Source: Desulfobacteraceae bacterium (GTDB lineage Bacteria > Desulfobacterota > Desulfobacteria > Desulfobacterales > Desulfosalsimonadaceae). Taken from it: a DNA stretch of 6,848 bases. Below, one piece after another: positions 1 through 6,181 of the stretch. Location: NCBI GenBank assembly GCA_027353395.1, contig DAIEHU010000144.1:1-6848 (forward strand), given 5' to 3'. Made by a program: the position numbers and the translations under genes. How positions within the stretch are numbered: position 1 is the first letter of the stretch; the number at the start of each line of letters is the position of its first letter. The notes under the pieces are model-generated. The model was not told the origin of the DNA and ran no database searches. It was given only the letters and a program-made list of their open reading frames with translations.

Positions 1-78
1 CACATCTGGCAGGATTTGCTGGATCTGGGTTTGCGCTGGAACAGCGCGTGGGGAGGACTCCAGGCCGTCGAAAAATGA
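1..78 (+). CDS. C-terminal end of an unrecognised protein (5' truncated by window edge)
   Basis: Frame 1 is open from the first base to a TGA at 76-78 and gives 25 residues ending in GGLQAVEK. The peptide is rich in Leu and Trp, with three Trp in its first 18 residues, and looks like an amphipathic helical tail. I do not recognise a family from so little sequence. Support is indirect: the frame is open from the edge, a weak hairpin followed by T residues overlaps the stop codon, and the next gene converges on it with a 61-base gap. It could be a chance open frame, since 25 codons without a stop is not rare. Confidence 0.4.
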   Translation, partial: HIWQDLLDLGLRWNSAWGGLQAVEK

Positions 79-96
79 GGGCATCTGCGCTCTTTT
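77..96 (+). terminator. Weak possible rho-independent terminator
   Basis: GAG (77-79) and GC (81-82) can pair with GC (87-88) and CTC (90-92) around the loop ATCT, with one G-G mismatch, and TTTT follows at 93-96. It sits exactly at the stop codon of the truncated plus-strand gene, which is closer than usual. The stem is short, so this is only a candidate. Confidence 0.25.
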
Positions 97-139
97 ATGG
101 CTGGGGAAACAAATTTTTCAAAAATTCAAGATGATGCGG

Positions 140-886
140 TTACAGGCAATCATCCTGGGATTCCACCGTCTTCATGATGGCTGCGTAACTATCCGACATA
201 TAAGGCTCAAACAAATACCGCATTTCGCTGAGGTGATCCTCAATCACAAATGGCAGGGACTGGGTGAAAACATCCAGAATGATAATGGCGTTCAATGAGG
301 AGTCTGTCTGGGTGGCGTTTCTCAGCCGTTCCGCCACATGGATATTCAATATATTTAAATTTTTATAAATTTGCGTCAGGCCGTGGAGCTCCGGGTCTCC
401 GATGTATCCGTCTTTTCCGATAAAATACTGGGCCAGCAGATACATGCCGACAGCCCGGAAGAGGGTTTCCTGTTTATTGGCCATGGGCAGGTGAAACCGG
501 ACCATGGGCCTGAAAAAAGCGGTATGCGGGCACCCGCTGGCGGGAAAGAGCAACCCGATCAGTGAACTGATCCCCCGCTGGGCCGTGGTGTGCTGGGAGA
601 CCGTTCGCTCCGCCGTAATGATTTCAAGATCAACGGGATCATAGGATAAAATTTTATCAAACCTTCGGACAATATCCACCAGGATGGCCGCCACCGGGCA
701 CGCCGGATGAAGCTTTGCGTCCAGAGGACAATGGGGGCATTGATTAAATTCAAGCTTTGTCCAAGCCGGCAAGTCATTATCGATATTCCGGACGACCGTA
801 AGATTCCGGGCGTCCAGCGCCACATCCACGATCTCCTGCCGCGGGCCGTCGAATTTGAAATTATAGCGGATATTAATACTATCCAA
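140..886 (-). CDS. Cysteine-motif protein, probably DUF6901 family, function unknown
   Basis: This encodes 248 residues with no signal peptide or membrane segment, so it is probably cytoplasmic. An N-terminal beta-rich stretch (residues 4-13, IRYNFKFDG-like) resembles the start of a small conserved domain. Next comes C50-P-H-C53-P-L with C63-P-V, and later the motif SGCPHT with C119 and H121. Three or four cysteines plus histidines in this spacing suggest a metal or iron-sulfur site. Residues 104-155 (QRGISSLIGL through YLLAQYF) look like a conserved helical core. From memory, this pattern matches the DUF6901 family of Desulfobacterota, which has no assigned function. The start codon is TTG at 886-884: it has a purine-rich GGGGTGA just upstream (896-890), and an in-frame TGA at 892-890 blocks any longer start. 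It stands alone, with its own promoter upstream and no partner gene. Confidence 0.85.
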   Translation of the reverse strand: MDSINIRYNFKFDGPRQEIVDVALDARNLTVVRNIDNDLPAWTKLEFNQCPHCPLDAKLHPACPVAAILVDIVRRFDKILSYDPVDLEIITAERTVSQHTTAQRGISSLIGLLFPASGCPHTAFFRPMVRFHLPMANKQETLFRAVGMYLLAQYFIGKDGYIGDPELHGLTQIYKNLNILNIHVAERLRNATQTDSSLNAIIILDVFTQSLPFVIEDHLSEMRYLFEPYMSDSYAAIMKTVESQDDCL

Positions 887-975
887 AATTCACCCCGATA
901 TTCGGTTATGATTTTTTTTCTGAAACGGTTAAGGCTGATGCAAGAAGGACAAAAGATATCCGTTTCATGTCTATA

Positions 976-1004
976 ATTATATACATCAGCAAAATGAATG
1001 CCAA
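976..1004 (-). promoter_or_regulatory. Sigma-70-type promoter for the cysteine-motif gene
   Basis: On the minus strand TTGGCA (1004-999) is followed after exactly 17 bases by a perfect TATAAT (981-976). This would start transcription near 969 and give a leader of about 80 bases before the TTG start at 886. The -35 box matches the consensus at five of six positions, making this the best promoter match in the window. Confidence 0.65.
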
Positions 1005-1093
1005 TTATATTTTGGGTGACGGGCGATATTGAACCCGCGATGCTTCGGATGAAGAGCCGGGAACCTTTCGTGAACGGATCTCATTCGAATTGA
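998..1093. other. Unexplained structured element with tRNA-T-arm-like sequence and a 31-codon frame
   Basis: Within the 887-1297 gap this stretch is more GC-rich and structured than its surroundings. On the minus strand it contains GCGGGTTCAA (1038-1029), which looks like a tRNA T-arm, and ends in a CACCCA-like tail, but a proper 5-bp T-stem and an acceptor stem cannot be drawn. On the plus strand CCCG (1034-1037) can pair either with CGGG at 1020-1023 or with CGGG at 1058-1061. The second pairing encloses a CTTC-GGAT-GAAG hairpin (1043-1054). A plus-strand frame from ATG 998 to TGA 1093 gives 31 residues without a clear ribosome binding site. It could be a tRNA remnant, a dispersed repeat, a small RNA or chance. 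Confidence 0.25.
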
Positions 1094-1297
1094 GGAGTTA
1101 TATTATTGACAAAATTATACATTCGCGGCCGGCAAATATCGCATGGACGAATATCCGGCCTGACATTCGGATGAACAAATAAAAAGCGGGGGAAAAATGC
1201 ATGTAAAATCAAAATATTCAACAGGGGCGCAATGTATGCTTTGGTATACATAAGTATGGAGAAAGATAACTTTTTATGCAGCCGTCAAGGCGGAGCA
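1094..1297. other. Rest of the 411-base intergenic gap, no gene seen
   Basis: This AT-rich DNA lies between the structured element and the 3' end of the UPF0210 gene. The only notable item is an inverted repeat, ATGTAT (1232-1237) and ATACAT (1246-1251), around an 8-base centre. No strong terminator for the UPF0210 operon is visible: the nearest hairpin candidate downstream of its stop has only a 3-bp CCG/CGG stem and no T-run on the minus strand. No frame looks coding. Confidence 0.5.
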
Positions 1298-2656
1298 TCA
1301 GTTCCGCATACTGGTAATCGGCGCAGGCAGGCGGCCGCCCCGCTTCAAAAAATTTTTTGACGAGAACCGGTTGACCGGCATCACCGGCGCGGTTCCCAGC
1401 AGCCCGCCGAACACAACGGTATCTCCGGCTTTTTTCCCTGGAACCGGTATAACGCGCACGGCCGTGGTTTTGTTGTTGATGATGCCGATGGCCAGCTCAT
1501 CGGCAATAATGGCGTTGATGGTTTCCTCCGGCGTATCTCCCGGAATGGCGAACATGTCGAGCCCCACGGAACAGACCGATGTCAGGGCTTCAAGCTTGTC
1601 CAGGCTTAAAGCCCCGGCCTGGACCGCCTCAATCATGCCTTCGTCTTCGCTGACGGGAATAAACGTCCCGCTCAAGCCGCCCACGTTGCCGGATGCCATA
1701 GCGCCTCCTTTTTTAACGGCATCCATCAAAAGGGCCACAGCCAGTGTGGAGCCATGAGCGCCGATCCGCTCAATGCCGAACGCCTCGATCACGTTGGCCA
1801 CGGAATCACCCGCCGCGGTGGTGGACGCCAGGGAAATATCCACAATGCCAAAGGGAATGTTAAGCGCCGCCGCCAGTTCCCGGCCGATCAGCTCACCGGC
1901 CCGGGTGATCTTAAAGACCGTGCGCTTGATGACTTCCGAGAGCTTTGTCAAATCGCATTCCCGGTTTTGCGCCACAACGGTCTTCACCACGCCCGGCCCG
2001 CTGATACCGATGTTTAAGGTGATATCACCCTCTCCCACCCCATGAAACGCACCGGCCATAAACGGGTTGTCTTCCGGCGCGTTGACGAATACCACAAATT
2101 TGGCGCATCCAATGGCGTTTTCACTTTTTACGGCAGTCTGGTGCAGCATGGCTCCCAGCCGGTTCACCGCATCCAGATTCAGACCCGCCACATTTGAGCC
2201 CACATTTAAAAACGAACACACCCGGCCGGTTTGGGAGAGCACATCCGGCAGCATATCGATGAGCATCCGGTCTGAGCGGGTCATGCCTTTTTGCACCAAG
2301 GCCCCGAATCCGCCGATAAAATCAATGCCCGCATCTGCGGCTGCCTTGTCCAGGGTCTGAGCCATTTCAATAAATTTATTTTTCTCGCAATGGCTTTCCA
2401 TAATCAGGCTGACGGGCGTCACGGAAACGCGTTTGTTAGCGATGGGAATGCCATACTTCATTTCAAGGATTTTCGCCTGGGCCACCAGCTGCACCGCATG
2501 GGAATGGATTTTTTTATAGACCTTTTTCCGGAATGCGCCGAAATCCGAATCAATGCAATCCTTTAGATTAATTCCCAGCGTGGTGGTCCGGATATCCAGA
2601 TTCTGATATAGAATCATGCTTGCGGTTTCATAGACTTCTTCAACGGAAATGGTCAT
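1298..2656 (-). CDS. UPF0210 (DUF711, PFL-like) family protein
   Basis: At 452 residues this is the full usual length of the UPF0210/DUF711 family, named PFL family protein in many annotations for its fold similarity to pyruvate formate-lyase barrels. Hallmarks are NLDIRTTTLGINL (19-31) near the start, FIGGFGALVQKG (113-124), VCSFLNVGSNVAGLN (147-161), FMAGAFHGVGEGD (199-211), NIGISGPGVV (215-224), GAMASGNVGGLSGTFIPVSED (318-338) and a C-terminal PVPGKKAGD (405-412). The glycyl-radical signature RVxGY of true PFL enzymes is absent, so glycyl-radical chemistry is not expected. The biochemical role is unknown. Its ATG lies two bases after the stop codon of the ACT-domain gene (TAA-AT-ATG), with only a weak Shine-Dalgarno, so translation is probably coupled. 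The pairing with an ACT protein matches a widely conserved two-gene module (for example SP_0238/SP_0239 in Streptococcus pneumoniae) and suggests ligand-responsive control. Confidence 0.95.
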   Translation of the reverse strand: MTISVEEVYETASMILYQNLDIRTTTLGINLKDCIDSDFGAFRKKVYKKIHSHAVQLVAQAKILEMKYGIPIANKRVSVTPVSLIMESHCEKNKFIEMAQTLDKAAADAGIDFIGGFGALVQKGMTRSDRMLIDMLPDVLSQTGRVCSFLNVGSNVAGLNLDAVNRLGAMLHQTAVKSENAIGCAKFVVFVNAPEDNPFMAGAFHGVGEGDITLNIGISGPGVVKTVVAQNRECDLTKLSEVIKRTVFKITRAGELIGRELAAALNIPFGIVDISLASTTAAGDSVANVIEAFGIERIGAHGSTLAVALLMDAVKKGGAMASGNVGGLSGTFIPVSEDEGMIEAVQAGALSLDKLEALTSVCSVGLDMFAIPGDTPEETINAIIADELAIGIINNKTTAVRVIPVPGKKAGDTVVFGGLLGTAPVMPVNRFSSKNFLKRGGRLPAPITSMRN

Positions 2657-2658
2657 AT

Positions 2659-2940
2659 TTATACCCGGTGCATCATTTTAAAAATATTTTCATGCTGCAA
2701 CTGAATGCGCAATTCAAGGGACTGGCCGATTTTTTCAAGTCCCTCGGTGATTTTTTCCATGGGAATCAGGGCGGTTTTAATGTCCACCAGCATGGTCATG
2801 ACAAAATACCCGTCGCCCATGATGCGCTGGTTGATATCTTCAATGTTGATATCATTCCGGTAGAGGAAATCGGACACTTTCGCCACAATCCCCTTTTTAT
2901 CTTCACCGATCACAGTAATAAACAAAAGCTCCTTTTTCAT
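2659..2940 (-). CDS. Stand-alone ACT-domain protein (UPF0237 type)
   Basis: This 93-residue protein is almost entirely one ACT domain. It opens with a beta strand LLFITVIGEDKKGIVAKV (5-22), which includes the turn glycine G12 and the KGIVAKV helix start typical of ACT domains that bind amino acids or similar small ligands. DINIEDINQRIMGDGYFVMTMLVD (30-53) supplies strands two and three, and a helix and last strand follow. No catalytic domain is present. Stand-alone proteins of this type are usually encoded beside UPF0210 genes, and here it is the first gene of that pair, two bases ahead of it. The ATG at 2940 has AAAGGG about 7 bases upstream. The upstream PIN-like gene ends 131 bases before this start with no obvious terminator between, so read-through is possible. 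Ligand and partner binding are inferred from the family. Confidence 0.93.
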   Translation of the reverse strand: MKKELLFITVIGEDKKGIVAKVSDFLYRNDINIEDINQRIMGDGYFVMTMLVDIKTALIPMEKITEGLEKIGQSLELRIQLQHENIFKMMHRV

Positions 2941-3031
2941 GACGCAACCCTTTAATTATCGATATTCATGACGCATATCCGCGCATTCGCCGGACATCTC
3001 AAATCTTCCGGAAACGCCTGCCGTGTTGATT

Positions 3032-3047
3032 ATTATCCATAGATAAT
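3032..3047. repeat. Short inverted repeat in the leader of the ACT-UPF0210 operon
   Basis: ATTATC (3032-3037) and GATAAT (3042-3047) form a perfect 6-bp inverted repeat around CATA. It lies between the PIN-like gene and the ACT gene, about 90 bases before the ACT start. On the minus strand the GATAAT copy could be a -10 box, but no acceptable -35 lies 16-18 bases upstream. It may be an operator half-site pair or chance in AT-rich DNA. Confidence 0.25.
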
Positions 3048-3070
3048 GGGCGCGTCCATCTTTATTTTGT

Positions 3071-3874
3071 TTAATTCGGGAACAACTGATTAAAGTGCAG
3101 GGGCAAATAATTGGCGCGCAGGTAAATCTGGGGAAACTCCGAGGTCAGGATGGAATGCTCGTACAAGGCGGTTAATATCCGGGTGATATGCCGGTCCCCG
3201 GACCAGATGGTTTTGGGCTTATTGTCCGCGGCCGCCTTTGAACAGCAATTGGCCACAAAATGAATGTCTGTTTCTCCCGGCGGGTCCAAACGGACATCAT
3301 GAAAATAACTTTTACAGAAATCGGTCAGAGATTGATGCAGCGCGTCGGATTTCAGGTCAAACACCTGGCCATTGAGCCTCAGTGTCTTGAGCAGCATATC
3401 GATTTGTTCGAGGAAAAACTTCTGGTGCCGCCAGATGTCTTCTATCCAGGAATTCCTGTCGTTGGTCCGGGTATGGTAAACGTCAAAAAAGTTATACAGA
3501 CCTTTTTCAATTTCGCTGTAAATATCCTCTGATATGCAGATATCCGGCGCATACACCACCTTTTCAATCACCCGTACAAACCGTCGCAGTTCCTTGAACA
3601 GCAGGGGAAGATATTTGGCGAGGGATTTCTGGTTGGATCTTTTGATATACCCGATATAATTAAAAATTTGATTTATTTCAGAGGATTTTACATAGGATGG
3701 GTGCCGGGGCGTCCCTGACTGGGACCACGGATTTTTCCGGGGATCATCAATCTTCGGCACAGGAAAATCGCGGGGGATATACGCATTTAAAAAATTTGAA
3801 TCAATGATATTTTCAAATTGATTGGCTTCAAATACGTTTTTTAAGATATAGGGATAATTTTCGATTTCCGCCAT
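3071..3874 (-). CDS. Uncharacterised protein with PIN-like nuclease features
   Basis: I do not recognise a named family for this 267-residue protein. Its ends, however, carry spaced acidic motifs expected of a PIN domain. IIDSNFLNAYI has D25 in the position of the first PIN aspartate. ISEDIYSEIEKG (114-125) offers E121 or E123 as the second acidic residue. ETDIHFVANCCSKAA has D203 as the third, and TIWSGDRHI has D227 as the fourth, in the classic T/SGD context. The middle (about 65-110 and 140-200) is a helical insertion, longer than in VapC toxins of about 130 residues. No membrane segment or signal peptide is seen. If real, it would be a metal-dependent ribonuclease, and no antitoxin-like neighbour is present. 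The ATG at 3874 has AAAGG about 8 bases upstream. Function is inferred from motifs only. Confidence 0.8.
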   Translation of the reverse strand: MAEIENYPYILKNVFEANQFENIIDSNFLNAYIPRDFPVPKIDDPRKNPWSQSGTPRHPSYVKSSEINQIFNYIGYIKRSNQKSLAKYLPLLFKELRRFVRVIEKVVYAPDICISEDIYSEIEKGLYNFFDVYHTRTNDRNSWIEDIWRHQKFFLEQIDMLLKTLRLNGQVFDLKSDALHQSLTDFCKSYFHDVRLDPPGETDIHFVANCCSKAAADNKPKTIWSGDRHITRILTALYEHSILTSEFPQIYLRANYLPLHFNQLFPN

Positions 3875-3893
3875 GTGATGCGCCTTTTGACCT

Positions 3894-3924
3894 GCCGGGA
3901 ATTCCGAAACCCTTGAATTCCGGC
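3894..3924 (-). promoter_or_regulatory. Leader hairpin just upstream of the PIN-like gene
   Basis: GCCGGGAATTC (3894-3904) and GAATTCCGGC (3915-3924) form a 10-bp stem with a single bulged G around a 10-base loop. In the minus-strand transcript it ends about 8-10 bases before the AAAGG ribosome binding site and about 20 bases before the start codon. No T-run follows it, so it is not a typical terminator. A role in translation control or mRNA stability is possible. Confidence 0.4.
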
Positions 3925-4088
3925 TTGCTGTGAATACCGGAATGATACTCCGTCAGAGGACAATGCCGAAACAACAGGATAATCAGACCGGGGTCAATCA
4001 GGCAGGCGGAGTCTATGAATTTTTCGCATCGGCCCGGTTTGAATATCCATGAGAAGATCATGGTTGCGGCTGTAAAAAATTTATGTTC

Positions 4089-4118
4089 ACTATATTGAGT
4101 CCGCATTAGTAAAGTCAA
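4089..4118 (-). promoter_or_regulatory. Sigma-70-type promoter candidate for the PIN-like gene
   Basis: On the minus strand TTGACT (4118-4113) is followed after 18 bases by TATAGT (4094-4089). Both boxes match the consensus at five of six positions. Transcription would begin near 4082 and give a leader of about 205 bases that contains the hairpin at 3894-3924. Confidence 0.5.
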
Positions 4119-4280
4119 GTATTTTAAATAACCAATTGATATATTATACTATTTATTATTTGTAACGGCCAGATGAAAGACGACTTATTTTCTATATCGC
4201 GTATATTAAATTCTCGTTCTAATGATCATGAAAGCTGATGTGATAACATAATCCGAATTATAAACAGTGTTTTTTTCAAA

Positions 4281-4309
4281 TTGACACGTCAAACGAATCA
4301 TGCAATAAG
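4281..4309 (+). promoter_or_regulatory. Promoter candidate for the acyl-CoA ligase gene, with overlapping palindrome
   Basis: A perfect TTGACA (4281-4286) is followed after 17 bases by AATAAG (4304-4309), a four-of-six match to the -10 box. A start near 4316 would leave a leader of about 73 bases. The -35 box is the left half of a palindrome, TTGAC-AC-GTCAA (4281-4292), which could be a repressor operator controlling the ligase gene. Confidence 0.4.
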
Positions 4310-4375
4310 CTTTCACATTAAAAGCAAGTTCTTATCCGAATTGAACGCAGATTAATGAACTCATGATCCACCAAC

Positions 4376-4381
4376 AGGAGG
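4376..4381 (+). promoter_or_regulatory. Strong Shine-Dalgarno of the acyl-CoA ligase gene
   Basis: AGGAGG at 4376-4381 lies 7 bases before ATG 4389. This perfect anti-Shine-Dalgarno match fixes the start and predicts efficient translation. Confidence 0.85.
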
Positions 4382-4388
4382 AACAGCA

Positions 4389-6128
4389 ATGGCAGTAAAA
4401 AACTGGCCCACCCCAAACTGGCCCGACGGCGTACCCCATGATATTAATTTGGCTGAATATGATTTGCCCTTGTTTCAGATACTTGATGACGCGGCCCGGG
4501 ATTATCCGGACCTTACCTATACGATTTTCAATGACGCCACCCGGACGTTCGCCTCGGTCAAGGACACCGCCGACCGGGTCGCCAATTTTCTATCCTCCCG
4601 TGGCATCAAAAAAGGGGACCGGGTCGCTATTTTTCTGCCAAACCTTCCGCATTATCCGGCCATTTACTTCGGCATTCTCAAAGCTGGCGCTGTCTGCGTC
4701 ACCTGTAATCCCCTCTATACCGGTTCGGAACTGAACTACCAGCTCAAGGACGCCGGCGCCAAGGCCGTGTTCTGCATGGACCATCCCGTTTTTTATCCCA
4801 CCACGGTGGAAGCCGTTAAAAATACCGGGGTTCAAACCGTGGTCATTTGCAGTGTCAAATCCTATCTGCCCAAAATAAAAGCGATTTTAGGCAGTCTGCT
4901 GGGAAAAATCCCCAAGGCGGAAAGCCATGAACCAGGGCACCTGTTTTTTGATGATGTGGTGGCTGGAGCGGAACCCAAACCGCCCAAGGTGAAAATCACG
5001 CCGCAAAAAGATCTGGCCCTGATCATCTACACCGGCGGCACCACCGGCGTTCCCAAAGGCGCGGCCTTGACCCATACCAATTTTACATACAACCTCAAGG
5101 CGCTGGAAGCCTGGGGCCGGTTTCCCCACGAACCGGGCGGCAAACCGGAACCCATACGCAAAGGCGGTTTTCACACCTATCTGGGAGTGTTGCCTTGGTA
5201 TCACAGTTTCGGCATGACCGTCTGCATGATGTCCGCCTGCGGCAGCGGCAGCCGGCTTGTGTGCATTCCCGATCCTAGGGCCGGCAACCCGCCATTCACG
5301 GAAGTTCTCAAGGCGGTGCAGAAATACAAAGCCACCATTATGCCGGCAGTGCCCACCATTTTTGTGGCGTTTACCAATCATGCCCTTCTCAATAAATTTG
5401 ATCTCACTTCCCTGATCGGCTGTTTTTCCGGGGGCGCACCCCTGCCGCCTGAGGTGTGCAAGCAATTTGAGGCCAAAACCGGCGCGATTATTTTTGAAGG
5501 CTACGGCTTGAGCGAAACCGCGCCCGTGGCCAGCTCCAATCCCACCAACCGGGAAAAACGGCTCATCGGCTCCATCGGTTTCCCGATACCTGGGACGGAT
5601 ATCAAAATCGTGGATATTTACACCGGGCTTCAGGAAAAACCCCAGGGCGAAGACGGGGAAATCGCCATCAGCGGCCCCCAGGTCATGCAGGGATACTGGA
5701 ACCGGCCCGAGGAGAACGCTGCGGTTTTCCGGGAGATTGGTGGGAAACGCTATTTTCTCACCGGAGATATCGGGCATGTGGATGAAAACGGCTATATTCT
5801 GATCACGGACCGCAAAAAAGACATGATTCTGGTGGGCGGTTTCAATGTGTATCCCAGGGATGTGGAGGATATCCTTTTCACCCATCCCAAAGTGGCGCTG
5901 GCCGCGGTGGTGGGTGTGCCGGACGCCAAAAGCGGGGAGGCGGTCAAGGCTTTTATCCAGCTTAAACCCGGCGAAACGGCGACGGAGGAGGAATTCCGGG
6001 AATTCTGCAAGGATCATATGGCGGGTTACAAGCGGCCCCGGTATATTGAATTCCGGGAAACCGTCCCGGTTTCCCCAGTGGGCAAGGTGCTGCGGCGGGT
6101 ACTCAGGGATGAGGAAAAAAACAAATAA
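4389..6128 (+). CDS. Long-chain fatty acid-CoA ligase, AMP-forming (FadD-like)
   Basis: This 579-residue enzyme of the ANL adenylating superfamily is full length for a FadD-type ligase. It activates a carboxylic acid with ATP to an acyl-adenylate and then transfers it to CoA. The large N-terminal domain contains the P-loop-like motif YTGGTTGVPKG (214-224), PWYHSFG (269-275), FSGGAPLPPE (346-355) and the adenine-binding GYGLSET (371-377). TGD (458-460) is followed by the hinge DRKKDMILVGGFNVYP (474-489). The small C-terminal domain ends with GYKRP (546-550) and SPVGKVLRR, in which K566 is the expected catalytic lysine. No transmembrane segment or signal peptide is seen. Chain length cannot be read from the sequence, and medium-chain or aromatic substrates remain possible. 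It appears monocistronic: it has its own promoter candidate, an optimal ribosome binding site and a terminator 10 bases after the stop. It likely feeds beta-oxidation or lipid recycling. Confidence 0.95.
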   Translation: MAVKNWPTPNWPDGVPHDINLAEYDLPLFQILDDAARDYPDLTYTIFNDATRTFASVKDTADRVANFLSSRGIKKGDRVAIFLPNLPHYPAIYFGILKAGAVCVTCNPLYTGSELNYQLKDAGAKAVFCMDHPVFYPTTVEAVKNTGVQTVVICSVKSYLPKIKAILGSLLGKIPKAESHEPGHLFFDDVVAGAEPKPPKVKITPQKDLALIIYTGGTTGVPKGAALTHTNFTYNLKALEAWGRFPHEPGGKPEPIRKGGFHTYLGVLPWYHSFGMTVCMMSACGSGSRLVCIPDPRAGNPPFTEVLKAVQKYKATIMPAVPTIFVAFTNHALLNKFDLTSLIGCFSGGAPLPPEVCKQFEAKTGAIIFEGYGLSETAPVASSNPTNREKRLIGSIGFPIPGTDIKIVDIYTGLQEKPQGEDGEIAISGPQVMQGYWNRPEENAAVFREIGGKRYFLTGDIGHVDENGYILITDRKKDMILVGGFNVYPRDVEDILFTHPKVALAAVVGVPDAKSGEAVKAFIQLKPGETATEEEFREFCKDHMAGYKRPRYIEFRETVPVSPVGKVLRRVLRDEEKNK

Positions 6129-6138
6129 ATCCTATAAT

Positions 6139-6181
6139 CAGGCGCTGCCAGTCAAAGCTGACCGGCAGCGCCTGAATTTTT
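6139..6181 (+). terminator. Rho-independent terminator after the acyl-CoA ligase gene
   Basis: CAGGCGCTGCC (6139-6149) pairs perfectly with GGCAGCGCCTG (6164-6174). After one A-C mismatch the stem continues with GTCA/TGAC around an AAGC loop. TTTTT follows at 6177-6181. It starts 10 bases after the ligase stop and lies between convergent genes, so it may also stop the kinase transcript from the other side, although the T-run there is less regular. Confidence 0.9.

Larger units (their letters stand above)
3925..4388. other. Divergent intergenic spacer with no supported gene
   Basis: The full gap between the PIN-like and acyl-CoA ligase genes is 3875-4388. Its right half, from about 4080, is strongly AT-rich and carries the two promoter candidates listed separately. 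A 9-base direct repeat ATCCGAATT occurs at 4251-4259 and 4335-4343. A minus-strand frame at 3828-4118 is open, but its first codons coincide with the promoter and none of its starts has a ribosome binding site, so I do not call it. Confidence 0.5.

Noticed and set aside
112..126. AATTTTTCAAAAATT inverted repeat as a terminator for the convergent genes
   Set aside because: It has a one-base centre and no GC pairs, so it cannot form a stable RNA hairpin.
1048..1083. Group II intron domain V remnant (GAGCCG...CGGATCTC)
   Set aside because: The outer bases resemble domain V, but the middle does not pair (GGAACC against GTGAAC), and no intron-encoded reverse transcriptase lies nearby.
1021..1090. 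A complete tRNA gene on the minus strand
   Set aside because: The TTCAA motif and CACCCA-like end are suggestive, but the T-stem has mismatches and no acceptor or D-arm pairing can be drawn.
1270..1296. Terminator just after the UPF0210 gene
   Set aside because: Only a 3-bp CCG/CGG stem can be formed and the following minus-strand bases are A-rich, not T-rich.
3032..3060. Promoter directly upstream of the ACT gene using GATAAT as -10
   Set aside because: The hexamers 16-18 bases upstream (such as GATGGA) bear almost no resemblance to a -35 box.
3828..4118. Open minus-strand frame of 96 codons upstream of and overlapping the PIN-like gene
   Set aside because: Its first codon is the -35 box of a good promoter, the internal ATG codons (for example 4061) have no ribosome binding site, and the composition looks non-coding. 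It is more likely leader sequence.
4887..6017. Long 376-codon minus-strand open frame opposite the acyl-CoA ligase
   Set aside because: It is a shadow of the well-supported ligase gene. Its His/Gly/Phe-rich composition is typical of antisense reading of a GC-biased gene.
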